This document shows, piece after piece, positions 1 to 8,075 of a stretch of DNA of 10,941 nucleotides (position 1 is the stretch's first letter; the number at the start of each line of letters is the position of its first letter). The stretch is taken from positions 1-10,941 of the forward strand of contig JAOXYB010058102.1 in assembly GCA_028565635.1 (NCBI GenBank), read 5' to 3'. The notes under the pieces are model-generated. The model was not told the DNA's origin. It saw nothing but the letters and a program-made list of their open reading frames with translations, and did no database searches. Position numbers and translations under genes: made by a program. Source of the DNA: Phoronis ovalis. Taxonomy: Eukaryota > Phoronida > Phoronidae.

Positions 1-134
1 CGTACACCCATATTTTCGGAGAATTTTGTATTTCCCAAATTTTGTACACCCCCCAAAATTAAAAAAAATAATTATTTTATTTTTGTACGAATTTGAGAAG
101 AATTACCGTATTTAAAGCTATAATGAAAGATTAC

Positions 135-224
135 CAGTGGTGCTGCAAACCTTAAATAAGCCATCCACCTTGTGGAACCCCGGGGGATTTCTTGGATATG
201 TTTCAAGGTGGAGATATGCCACTG
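135..224. repeat. Nested inverted repeats
   Basis: CCACCTTG at 165-172 pairs with CAAGGTGG at 204-211, and outside these CAGTGG at 135-140 pairs with CCACTG at 219-224. The centre contains CCCCGGGGG. It could form an imperfect hairpin or be part of an old mobile element. Arms are short. Confidence 0.4.
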
Positions 225-319
225 AGAGAAAAAAAAATTGAAATAGCTCAAAAATGTGGAAATTAGGATCCTGAAATATACTATAAATTCTAAATTGAAT
301 CCTGAAGTAAAAAAAAAAA

Positions 320-626
320 ATTCCGAAACCAGCATGGAAACATGACCTATCTCGCTAGATTTTCCAAAATATTTACAACTAGCATTGACGCTAAGTTTTT
401 AATGTTTAAAATAATGTTATTTGATTTATTAGATATTGTACACTATTTTGCTTGAAAAGTAGACCCGAAATATATCTTTCCAAAAAGTTCATGACTGTGC
501 CCAAAATATACCAAAAGAGCATAAAAGGCATCTAGAAATATACTCAATTTATCAAAAAAGGTATCTGCACATCCAACTGCACATCCCCACTAGCTCCATA
601 TACTAAGAGACTCCTGACAGATCTAA
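320..626. repeat. Dispersed repeat, copy 1
   Basis: This stretch shares ordered blocks with 7835-8075 in the same orientation: a TTTAATGTT...TTAGATATT segment, CCCAAAATATACC near 499, GAGCATAAAA, TCAAAAAAGGTATCT at 552-566 and AAGAGACTCC at 605-614. The copies are diverged and carry small indels, as in an old interspersed repeat. Its family is not recognised. The copy may start further left, since the C-rich 48-60 block resembles the start of copy 2. Confidence 0.7.
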
Positions 627-644
627 ACGAATGTCACTAAAGGA

Positions 645-793
645 TTTATTTAAGCATGAAAAAAGTCTTTTCTCAAATTTCAGCTGGCAGCTGAGACTAT
701 TTCAGCTGGCAGATAAAGTTTTGTCGCATATTCAGCTTGCACAGATATGGCCTTACAAGCTACACCAACAAATGGTTTATTTAAGCATGAAAC
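645..793. repeat. Local direct repeats upstream of exon 1
   Basis: TTTATTTAAGCATGAA occurs at 645-660 and again at 776-791. Between them, ATTTCAGCTGGCAG occurs at 677-690 and 699-712 (22-bp period), with a diverged third copy near 729-746. The outer repeats bracket the inner ones. The open frame covering this block shows no recognised protein features and is not called as a gene. Confidence 0.7.
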
Positions 794-1271
794 ATGTAAA
801 AATTATGTTGGTTCGCAATATAACCCCCTAAAAAAATATAGTAGCTTAAGCATCAGTAAATTTAGGGAAAATTAAGCACCCTGTGGTAAAATGGTAGTTT
901 AAGTGTCACATTTTTCAGCTACACCGAGTTTTGGTCCAGGACAGGGTTATTCCATTTCACTAATCGTAAGAACCACATTTTGCAGTAAAATAGGTAACAA
1001 GTGCCTCATGTTTTGAAATGTCTGCTGTACTCCCTATATGTTTACGAGTAACCTCCCCGGTACCAAGTTTGTAAAAAGTAGGTTATTTGACGATTCTGTT
1101 CTATTCCTATTGTGGAAGTGGCGACAGTTTTAATGATTTTTTGCACATGCAGGAAATATACATGTAATTTACCTGTGTTAATGTATCTTAATATTGTGCA
1201 GCAAACATGTTATTTCAGACAGCTTGAATGCGCTATTATTACATAGTGACGTAGCATTTTCTAACTTTCAG

Positions 1272-1331
1272 AGATTAGTTCGGTTTGCTGAAAAAGCTGC
1301 TGCAAAGCATAAATATGATCCAACATATCAG
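1272..1331 (+). CDS. Exon 1 of window: pre-VWA helix
   Basis: Acceptor ctaactttcag and donor CAG|gtttgt bound 60 nt, phase 0 at both ends, encoding residues 1-20 ([20 protein letters not shown]). This matches the conserved helical stretch before the VWA_N core, where vertebrate alpha-2/delta-1 has a similar LVRLA..AEK pattern. A good branch-point-like ttctaac lies within the acceptor tract. The preceding exon was not found upstream in the window, so the 5' intron runs off the left edge. It is short and of low complexity, so this exon is less certain than those after it. Confidence 0.8.
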
Positions 1332-4300
1332 GTTTGTATTTTTGTTCAACTGTTCTTGCATGTGTGGCAGAATCATTTATATTATCCTTGATCAAGGATT
1401 CTGAAAAAGCAAGATCTTTCCATTTATAGTATATTATTTGTAAAAGGAGGATCCAACTAAAAAATTTGTAGTTTTATTGTTCAAAAACAGATGGATATTT
1501 CAATGCACTGCTAATTCCATCACCGTCATAAAGTGAGTTTTGTGCTAGTTCAGAAAAAATCTTGTCATATGTAATATATACTCACTCTAAATATGTAGTT
1601 AATTTTAGAGTGTCTTAAAGATACTAGGTAAAATTAAAAAAATTCTTCAAGATAAATGGCTTTAAATAAGTCGTATAAAAATCACTTTCATAGTAATGTT
1701 CATATTTCCTGACTAAAATCTAATAAGTTGCAAGCAGTAGTCTGGCTGTGTTATTTGAAACTTATTTATCATAATATTGCATTATTTTCACACAAATGCC
1801 TTTTTGGAACCCTGCACACAGTTTATGTTTCTGAGAATGAAAATATTTTATTTTTGAAACATCAAGTTAAGTGTTTTGCTTTGTTTTTCATTACGTACTT
1901 CTATTTCAAACTTATTTATGAAACGTTGCAGATTGGTAACGTTTCTTATGAAGCATCTAAAGAACTGAATCACAGTGATCCATCATTGCGATATGACGAA
2001 GTGTTCAATCAAAAAATCAGTAAGGAGTACAGTACAGTTCATATTCCTGTTGAAATCTATAATGGAGGTAATTAAATAATTATTTGATATACTCAGTTGC
2101 CCGGGGGGGGGGGCAGTCAGTATGAAAGTGGGTACCCATGTACCAACTTGGCTTTTCAAAAAAGGCCCTAACGAAGTGAGATTTTGCAAAAAATACACCT
2201 CTAAGGAAGTGAGGCTTTTGAAAAAATACACTCCTAAGGAAGTGACTTTTGGGAAAATGCGTACCCACTTTTATATTGACTGTCCCCCGGGCTCAGTTGC
2301 AGCAATTGCCATATGCCACCAGTTATATTGTATTACAGCGGTGTGGCTTTGCTGGTAACATTATAGTAAGGCATTGTGTTTAGATCCCCATGTAACTTGC
2401 GAATGACATTATACAGTCTCAATATGTACAACAAACCTTGCTCTATTGTCTATTTCAATGATATGCCCTGGTGAGACGTAGAGGTAGCTTTAAGAATAAG
2501 GACCCTCGACATATGTTGTTAAATGGTGCACGAGTGTTTTACCTTATGAGTGAGATAGTCTTTCATGTGGCAGTATAGTACTTAGTATAGCCACAGCTAT
2601 GTTTAGTTGCGAAGAATAAGGCAGTAACTGTACTTACTAACAGACATACTTATCTTTCAGACAGCTAGTGTTTTTGTGCAGTAAATGACCTAATTCATGT
2701 TAGTGAATATGAAAATAGCCTATTAATTATTAATTAACATAATATGGTTTCAAACTACGAAAAAGTTCACAGATCCTTTGTGAGATATGAAAAAGTTGTG
2801 GGACATAACTGTAGCTCATAGCAATGTATCATATTGTAGGTATTGATATCCTCAACGGTTTGCAGTGGTCTGGTGCTTTAGATGAACAGTTTCAAAACAA
2901 CTTGTCTAATGATAGTGATTTACTTTGGCAATATTTTGGTAGTCAGTTGGGATACATCAGAAGCTTCCCAGGTAAGCACTTGTACATTAATGTTAACAGC
3001 CACCACCGATAGCAGGTATCTAGTTCTATCAGCTGTGAACTGTTTCTTCAATCAGTTTCCTAAAATTAAAAAGTGATTTTTTTTTTCAGTTCCAGTCATT
3101 ATTTACAGCAAGTTGTTAGATATTACTTGAGGTCTTGAGCAGTCTTGTGTTGCGTGACTAATTTGAATATAAAGCAAACTGTGAACATTTGAAACTCTTA
3201 TTTAATTCCAACCATTCCAATCAGCTACATTAATAGCTCAGTTGATAAATTATCTTACTTTTGTAACCTGGAGATCCCAGTTTTGACATCATTTCAAGAA
3301 GTTCTTTCCAGTGGGGTTCTTGGGTAGCAATTGGATGTTGCTGAAAATGTAATTTTGTCAGCTATTGTGCTCCTTAAGGTTAATTGTCATGACAGTATGT
3401 TGCCAAGGTAAATGAGATAGTTCATTGAGTTGGGGTAATCGTGTAGTCGTGTGAAACAAAGCATCAGCTGTGACCCAATGCTATAAAAGAAATCTGCAAC
3501 TTACCAGTGGATTTAAAATCTGGTATGACCGTCAATTATTTCAAAACTTTATCAGCATACAGAAAGAAAGCAATACAGCTGTGAGAATCAAACAGGTCAC
3601 GAAGCCAGAACAAATTTGCTGGATCTTGTCTAGAATATAATTTGCCAAAATTTACCAATTTTATTCAAAATCTAATGGTGTGGTCACTTATTTTATTTAT
3701 GGTATTAATGTAGGCACAGCATGGTATCAGACTGCAGAAGTAGACCTCTACGATGTTCGCCGCAGACCGTGGTATACACAAGGGTCGAGCTCACCAAAGG
3801 ATATGATGATTCTTATAGATTCGTAAGTCAGTTATGAAAGTCTTCAATGTAACATGTGTAGCTGCAAAATATAATTTGCATATATAGTGCATGTTTTTGT
3901 GGTACAGATAAAATAATTCGTAGCTTGTTAACACTGCTCTATTTATATTTTTTTTAAGAGAAATACTCCATTTGATTCAGCTGTAATTACGAACTTTTTA
4001 TGAATAGAGTTGGTATTTTCGTCATATTTGAAATTACAGGTGAAATACAAGCTATGCACTTATTTATGCCTCTTGTAATTTCTATATTTTATCTATGTAT
4101 TTCACAACTGGAGTTAATGATAAAAAGTTCAGCTTAATTTTTAGAATTCCTTTGTTTATCTCTCCCATTTACTTTTTATGCCTATCGTACATTGTGCATG
4201 GGCATGTAGTTGTTGTCATATGTAAGAATTTCCTTTTTTCACAATAACAGCTTCAGTTTTTGTCACATCGACTACATATTCAGAACATGGTTAATACAAG

Positions 4301-6626
4301 AAAGCATATACTAGGAGTTACAGACAAGCTGATTCCTCAATTGGATATCCATGATCATTTTCCTTTTATGTCCGTCAGATACCCTTTAACGTCTGTCTAG
4401 GTGATGCTATTAGATGCAATACCAATTACTAGTAATGCATTTATAGGGGGAAAAAACATCATATGATGTATCAATCCAGCCAAAACAGCAAATAAGAAGT
4501 CTTCATGCTGTTACTATGCCTCCTTATTCCTTCAAGTACGATTATTTTCACTTCCTTTTTCTATTCACTGTAGGAGTGGAAGTATGCATGGTATAGGCTT
4601 GGAGTTGATGAGAATTACGGTTAAGGTCCTCTTAGATACACTGGGAGAGAATGATTTTGTAACCGTAGCAAATGTAAGTGAAGCTGTAATCTTTCTTGTG
4701 AAATATTTTGTTATGTCAGTGAAGTTTACATAGAATTGTTTCCAGCTAAATTCTACAATTTGTTGAAATCTGTATTTGGTTACAGTGTAGGAATGACAAA
4801 GGAGACAATTGCTGGAATATTTTTTTTATTCTATTTAAATACATGTAAATTAAAATGCTTTTATGAGTTGTATTATATGACTAAAATTGATTTTTTTCAG
4901 TTTTATCAGAACTATTCTTATATTTGCTTTTCTATTTTCAGTTTTCTAATGGTGGCACGTACACATCATGTTTGAAAACCTTTGTACAAGCTAATCACAA
5001 AAACAAAGAGGTATGTACGAGACTGTAATGTGGCATGTACAAGAATGCTGTACATAGATTTGTATATTTTCAGCTAAGTTTAATATCCAAACATTAAAAA
5101 GCATTATCTTTAAACAGACTACTTTTTGTTAATAACACATTGGTAAGAAAGCTATAGTCAAATGTGTCGTAAACAATACTTCTAATTTTTCCCTTTTTTC
5201 AAAAATTTATAACCTTGGACAAGTAATAAATTAACAGTAGTAAATTATTGACCCTATATAAGTACTCTGAAGCTTTCCTGGTTGTTACCGCCTGATGCAT
5301 TTCTTCGAGCTGTTGTATAGTTTTCTTTTTGTTTTCTAGCTTTTCTATAATGCAGTTGACCGAATAAAAGCTAATGGGATGGCACATTACTCGAAAGGAC
5401 TGGAATTTGCGTTTAAAGAATTTGAAAAGGTTTGATTTACCCTAATAAAAACTAAGTATTACCTGGCTTAGAATCCTTTCTTATTACAGATCCGTATTTT
5501 GGCTACTGGGAGATATAAGATCGACTGAACTTGGTAGGTTTCTTTTTCAAACTGTTGAACTTGATAGAAATACTTTTTAAATATATTAAGCACTGAAAAA
5601 AATAACTATCTAAAAATTCTATAGGAAAGCAATGATTACATAATCTGAAAACTTTGTAGTTTGACAAACAGTCTCGTAATGATTCAGGAGGACGTGGGGC
5701 AACTTGCAATAGAATAATCATGTTATTGACTGATGGTGGAGCAGATGATGCAACAGATGTGATCCAAAAGTACAATGCTGGTAAAAAGGTAAGGGAGATC
5801 AGATTTTTGAAAGCTATTGAGGTATTGATTCTTGTATGGTTTTTACTGCAATTCACATTTCAAACAAACTTGCCAGGCTAAATATGAAGTTGATATGAAA
5901 TATGATAGATGTAGTCTTCATTGTGGGGCAAAGATTCGGTTGGGGAAAATTCTTAAGCAACAAATTTTAGAAATGCAGCATTATGAACACAAAAATTTGA
6001 TTGCACAAATTATCTATGATATTTTTCTTTAATTTTACCGCAATTTTAGATACGAATTTTTACCTATGCCATTGGACAAGCAGCTGGTCCAACTGATGCC
6101 ATCAAGAAGTATGCCTGTGAGAATAGAGGGTATTATTCTGAAATACCTGCCATGGGTGCTGTGCGATCTAAGGTCCAGGTAGGAAGAGTTTTCTGCTTTA
6201 ATAACTGTATAATTTAAAAATAATTGTTTATAGTCAGTATTAATAGTTAATTTATTGTTATGTGTCTTGAATTATTTATAAAGTTCTTGGAACTTACTCA
6301 GGATATACTTCTACAAAAGAAACAAACTTTTGTATTTTGATGTTCAAGCAATTAGCTGTCAATAATTTTATAACTATTTTGGTTTTACTAGTAATATCAG
6401 TTGATTGGTCTATTGACAGTTTTGAATTTGTTAAAAACATTTTAAAAGAAGAGACTACAGTACAGAGGAAATAGACAATAATTTTGTTGTGAATTTTGTG
6501 TAATGTTAAATGTTTGTTTGGCTGTTTGCAAATTTTCAGGACCATGTTGGTATTTTAAGTAGACCCCTGGCACTAAACGACATGCGATATTACCGTTGGA
6601 GTAACATTTATTCAGATGCATTATCG
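1272..6626 (+). CDS. Calcium channel alpha-2/delta subunit, partial (10 exons)
   Basis: Joined exons 1272-1331, 1932-2067, 2840-2971, 3714-3822, 4574-4673, 4942-5010, 5340-5429, 5660-5788, 6050-6178 and 6540-6626 give 1041 nt, 347 codons without a stop. Every junction is GT-AG and the phases fit. The product resembles vertebrate alpha-2/delta-1 and -2, the extracellular auxiliary subunit that raises surface expression and synaptic placement of Cav1/Cav2 channels. Visible in order: end of the VWA_N segment (1-110), [10 protein letters not shown] (121-130), VWA domain with DSSGS (145-149), TDGG (256-259), a Cys at 298 matching the alpha-2 Cys404 that bonds to delta, and the start of the post-VWA Cache segment (319-347). 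RRR, rather than the RNR of alpha-2/delta-3, supports the -1/-2 class. Possible N-glycosylation sites include NVS, NHS, NLS, NDS and NFS. Start codon, signal peptide, most of Cache, delta and the anchor lie outside the window. Family assignment is very secure; orthology to one vertebrate paralogue is not claimed. Confidence 0.95.
1932..2067 (+). CDS. Exon 2: VWA_N segment
   Basis: Acceptor acgttgcag and donor GGAG|gtaatt bound 136 nt, entering in phase 0 and leaving in phase 1; residues 21-65 plus one base. It ends in [14 protein letters not shown], which corresponds to the vertebrate AAVHIPTDIYEGS stretch of the VWA_N region. NVS and NHS near the start are possible N-glycosylation sites, fitting a lumenal or extracellular protein. 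The frame stays open upstream through the intron, so the start rests on the splice site and on homology. A small inverted-repeat element begins only 32 bp after the donor. Confidence 0.92.
2092..2299. mobile_element. MITE-like inverted-repeat element with target duplication
   Basis: The element at 2100-2291 (192 bp) begins CCCGGGGG and ends CCCCCGGG. Its terminal inverted repeats, 2100-2139 and 2257-2291, match over about 35 bases (CAGTCA.TAT.AAAGTGGGTAC core) apart from the length of the G run. It is flanked by identical CTCAGTTG at 2092-2099 and 2292-2299, an 8-bp target duplication (9 bp if the next C is counted). This marks a non-autonomous DNA transposon; 8-9 bp duplications occur in hAT, P, Merlin and some others, and the ends do not settle which. 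No transposase is encoded. It lies in intron 2, on either strand by definition. Confidence 0.85.
2165..2263. repeat. Three 33-bp tandem units inside the MITE-like element
   Basis: Three successive units of 33 bp share a core close to CTAAGGAAGTGA followed by TTTTG and an A run ending near TACAC. The third unit is the most diverged and merges into the right terminal repeat. Because the unit is a multiple of three, open frames appear on both strands; these are a by-product and not genes. Confidence 0.7.
2840..2971 (+). CDS. Exon 3: VWA_N core (LLWQYFGS)
   Basis: Acceptor catattgtag and donor CCAG|gtaagc bound 132 nt, phase 1 at both ends; split Gly66, residues 67-109 and the first base of Gly110. 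[14 protein letters not shown] followed by [18 protein letters not shown] closely follows vertebrate LNELNWTSALDEVF and LLWQVFGSATGLARYYP. NLS and NDS are possible N-glycosylation sites. The strong match and exact phase make this exon secure. Confidence 0.95.
3714..3822 (+). CDS. Exon 4: RRR motif and first strand of VWA
   Basis: Acceptor attaatgtag and donor GATTC|gtaagt bound 109 nt, phase 1 in and phase 2 out; residues 110-146. It contains [15 protein letters not shown] and [12 protein letters not shown]. Tyr122, Arg127 and Trp129 align with alpha-2/delta-1 Tyr236, Arg241 and Trp243. Arg241 holds the carboxylate of gabapentin or L-leucine in the Cache pocket, and RRR marks alpha-2/delta-1/2. 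The exon ends inside the metal site: Asp145 is its last full codon and Ser146 is split across the intron. Confidence 0.97.
4574..4673 (+). CDS. Exon 5: VWA metal-site loop
   Basis: Acceptor cactgtag and donor AAT|gtaagt bound 100 nt, phase 2 in and phase 0 out; residues 146-179. It completes DSSGSM, the first MIDAS loop (DxSxS), and continues with [16 protein letters not shown], matching vertebrate EMLETLSDDDFVNVAS. The MIDAS of alpha-2/delta binds a divalent cation and is needed for channel trafficking. All three residues of this loop (Asp145, Ser147, Ser149) are intact. Confidence 0.97.
4942..5010 (+). CDS. Exon 6: [13 protein letters not shown]
   Basis: Acceptor tctattttcag and donor GAG|gtatgt bound 69 nt, phase 0 at both ends; residues 180-202. 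[15 protein letters not shown] matches vertebrate SCFQHLVQANVRNKK, including the cysteine. The junction with exon 5 creates NFS, a possible N-glycosylation site. Confidence 0.95.
5340..5429 (+). CDS. Exon 7: VWA, altered MIDAS threonine loop
   Basis: Acceptor ttgttttctag and donor AAG|gtttga bound 90 nt, phase 0 at both ends; residues 203-232. [15 protein letters not shown] aligns with vertebrate AKGITDYKKGFSFAF. The residue 72 after the MIDAS aspartate, Thr331 in alpha-2/delta-1, is Ala217 here, so one metal-coordinating side chain is missing. The rest of the helix is well kept. Confidence 0.95.
5660..5788 (+). CDS. Exon 8: VWA, TDGG strand
   Basis: Acceptor aactttgtag and donor AAG|gtaagg bound 129 nt, phase 0 at both ends; residues 233-275. 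[12 protein letters not shown] matches vertebrate CNKIIMLFTDGG; Asp257 is the last MIDAS aspartate (Asp363 in alpha-2/delta-1). Before it, a Gly/Ser/Asn-rich loop (RNDSGGRG) makes the distance from DxSGS about eight residues longer than in the vertebrate protein and carries an NDS glycosylation motif. Confidence 0.96.
6050..6178 (+). CDS. Exon 9: end of VWA with disulfide cysteine
   Basis: Acceptor gcaattttag and donor CAG|gtagga bound 129 nt, phase 0 at both ends; residues 276-318. [10 protein letters not shown] and [18 protein letters not shown] match vertebrate VRVFRFSVGQ and MACENKGYYYEIPSIGAI. Cys298 corresponds to alpha-2/delta-1 Cys404, which forms the disulfide to delta Cys1047. This is the last exon shared by all predicted forms; its phase-0 donor could join any of the alternative exons downstream. 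Confidence 0.96.
6540..6626 (+). CDS. Exon 10a: VWA-Cache junction, alternative copy A
   Basis: Acceptor caaattttcag and donor TCG|gtagga bound 87 nt, phase 0 at both ends, 29 codons (319-347). [12 protein letters not shown], then [13 protein letters not shown], correspond to vertebrate YLDVLGRPMVL and VQWTNVYLDAL. Tyr342 and Asp344 align with Tyr450 and Asp452 of alpha-2/delta-1, which line the amino-acid/gabapentin pocket of the Cache domain. Blocks of the same phase, with related sequence, occur at 7191-7274 and 8721-8819, so this exon is probably one member of a duplicated alternative set. Confidence 0.93.
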
Positions 6627-7031
6627 GTAGGAATTTAATTTTAGTGATTGTGGTTACACCTCTCTGATTCTCTTCACTTCAGCTGTCCCTATGCTTCAGA
6701 TCTCTTCTCTCTTTGGGATGTTTCTCGCAATATATGCTTTATATGATTCATATTTTTTTCTTGCAGGAAATCATACTACTATTTGATTTTAAAGAATGTG
6801 AGACATCTTTATAAATAGTGCTGTTTTATGGGGTTGGAATGACATGCAATTCAATTAGATACTATACTGAGTCTCTTAAATAAAAATTAAAAATTATACA
6901 TTTTCAGGTATGGAATGGTTATGTTGTTGAATGCCATCTTGTTAAGTTGTTTTATTGTATGTAAAAATGCATCTAAATAGTGCAGAGTGGAATATGACAT
7001 ATGTTGAACTTCAAAATGTTTTACTTTTTAG

Positions 7032-7139
7032 GTATCCAGCAGCAGACCTTTTTTTACATACCATTTTATTTTTTGTAGCATGGAGTGATCATTATTCATG
7101 GAATTCAAAGTTAGCTGAATCGGCAGTACAGGAGTAAAT
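7032..7139 (+). pseudogene. Possible decayed copy of exon 10
   Basis: After an acceptor-like tactttttag, phase 0 reads VSSSRP, then runs into a T-rich tract and a TGA at 7084-7086. One frame later comes WSDHYS. In exon 10a, SRP and WSNIYS are separated by 30 nt; here the gap is 31 nt, so one extra base explains the break. 7081-7098 and 6597-6614 match at 14 of 18 bases. The expected donor is absent and a TAA follows at 7137. I read it as a relic of the exon duplication; because the block is short and T-rich, chance resemblance is possible. A homopolymer error in assembly could also account for the frame break, but not for the missing donor. Confidence 0.4.
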
Positions 7140-7190
7140 TAATTACGATCAGATCAAAAAATTAACATTTTACATAAAATTTCCTTGTAG

Positions 7191-7274
7191 AATTATGACA
7201 ATTTACTGGTCAAGACATATGGAACTTTCAAGCAGCAGTTCTTTCAGATATCTCCAGTTTATATGGATCAGTTG
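7191..7274 (+). CDS. Candidate exon 10c: divergent alternative copy
   Basis: Acceptor tttccttgtag and donor TTG|gtacag bound 84 nt, 28 codons, phase 0 at both ends. It aligns without gaps to the first 28 codons of exon 10a: identical Leu6, Ser21, Tyr24, Asp26 and Leu28, and conservative pairs such as Asn/Asp1, Leu/Ile5, Lys/Arg8, Phe-Phe/Tyr-Tyr17-18 and Val/Ile23. SPVYMDQL is placed like SNIYSDAL and vertebrate TNVYLDAL, so the pocket Tyr and Asp are kept, while the RP and Trp are lost. The frame stays open past the donor to about 7349. Length, phase, splice sites and pocket residues support a real alternative exon, but identity is low and no transcript is available. Confidence 0.55.
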
Positions 7275-7819
7275 GTACAGTACAAATCTGGCACATCTAT
7301 GCATATTTTAATAGCAGTGCACAGCAAATATTCCAGTGGTAATGAAAACTAGATTTGCGGACTATTTCACATCAATTCCGTCATACTGGCAGAATTTTTA
7401 CTCAAATAATTGTTTTTAAATTGTTTTCTGTAGAAAGCAGTGATAGAAAAAGATCTAAAAATAGGAAACTCTTGTTTGGAAATGGAGACTTGACAATTAT
7501 GACATTTTAGAATTTTTTTGCAAAACAGTAAACTTGTTATTCTTAGAAACAGTTTCAAATTTACGGATTTCATTAGTGGAACATTTGGATTGCCTAACGC
7601 GTACTTGCTAATTTTTGCAGGGAACACCAAGGTGCTTAACAGCAATATATGTTATTACTTACATTAAACAAACTTTGGAAGAGTTGTTGCTTGGTTTTAA
7701 TACTAACTGTTGCGAATGCACAAGTCTTACCAATACTTTTAAGCATAACATTTTATTGCCCTAACTAACTATGATTAGTGCGAAGGCCCTGGGATTCTTC
7801 TTGGTTATATTTTGGGGCA

Positions 7820-8075
7820 GGGATAATTTGGACCCCCAAAAATTCTGAAACATACCCGAAATTTCATTGTCATTTAATGTTAAAATTGCTATTATTTTTT
7901 TAGATATTCAGTACAATATTTTGTGTGAACATTTTTCCTTCTGAAGGAATTCACAACTAGGCCGGAAAAACTATTCCCAAAATGTACCAGGAGCATAAAA
8001 TATATCAAAATTTGTCAAAAAAGGTATCTCGAGCCAGCAGCACATCTCAATCAGCAAAGAGACTCCGAAGGCAAT
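7820..8075. repeat. Dispersed repeat, copy 2
   Basis: Direct-orientation partner of 320-626. Matching blocks include GGACCCCCAAAAATT near 7829, CCCAAAATGTACC at 7976, GAGCATAAAA, TCAAAAAAGGTATCT at 8015-8029 and AAGAGACTCC at 8057-8066. It lies in the long intron between candidate exon 10c and exon 10b. No terminal repeats or coding frame could be defined. Confidence 0.7.

Larger units (their letters stand above)
1..1271 (+). other. Upstream intron or flank, no exon found
   Basis: AT-rich sequence with C-rich patches at 1-60, dispersed repeat copy 1, local direct repeats and several A or T runs. I found no stretch matching the alpha-2/delta segment expected before exon 1, so the previous exon probably lies left of the window. 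Confidence 0.6.

Noticed and set aside
72-335. 87-codon minus-strand frame
   Set aside because: Phe/Ser-rich because it reads poly-A tracts in reverse; no domain and it sits next to a dispersed repeat.
631-831. 66-codon plus-strand frame
   Set aside because: It covers local direct repeats and has no match to the alpha-2/delta segment expected before exon 1; no fitting splice sites.
2080-2358. Overlapping open frames on both strands in the intron-2 element
   Set aside because: They arise from 33-bp tandem units, a multiple of three, inside the inverted-repeat element and have no protein-like features.
3090-3130. Very strong acceptor (T-run ending ttcag) in intron 3
   Set aside because: Joined to exon 3 it gives about a dozen unrelated residues then TGA; the true next exon at 3714 has the conserved motif and correct phase.
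5503-5856. 117-codon minus-strand frame, the longest in the window
   Set aside because: It is antisense to exon 8, whose plus-strand frame is clearly the conserved VWA TDGG strand.
6955-7137. 60-codon plus-strand frame as an independent gene
   Set aside because: Its second half overlaps the decayed exon-10-like block; no start context or domain supports a separate gene.
7433-7489. Exon-like block after ttgttttctgtag
   Set aside because: Open for only 19 codons to TGA, no phase-matched donor, and no likeness to exon 10 copies or alpha-2/delta.
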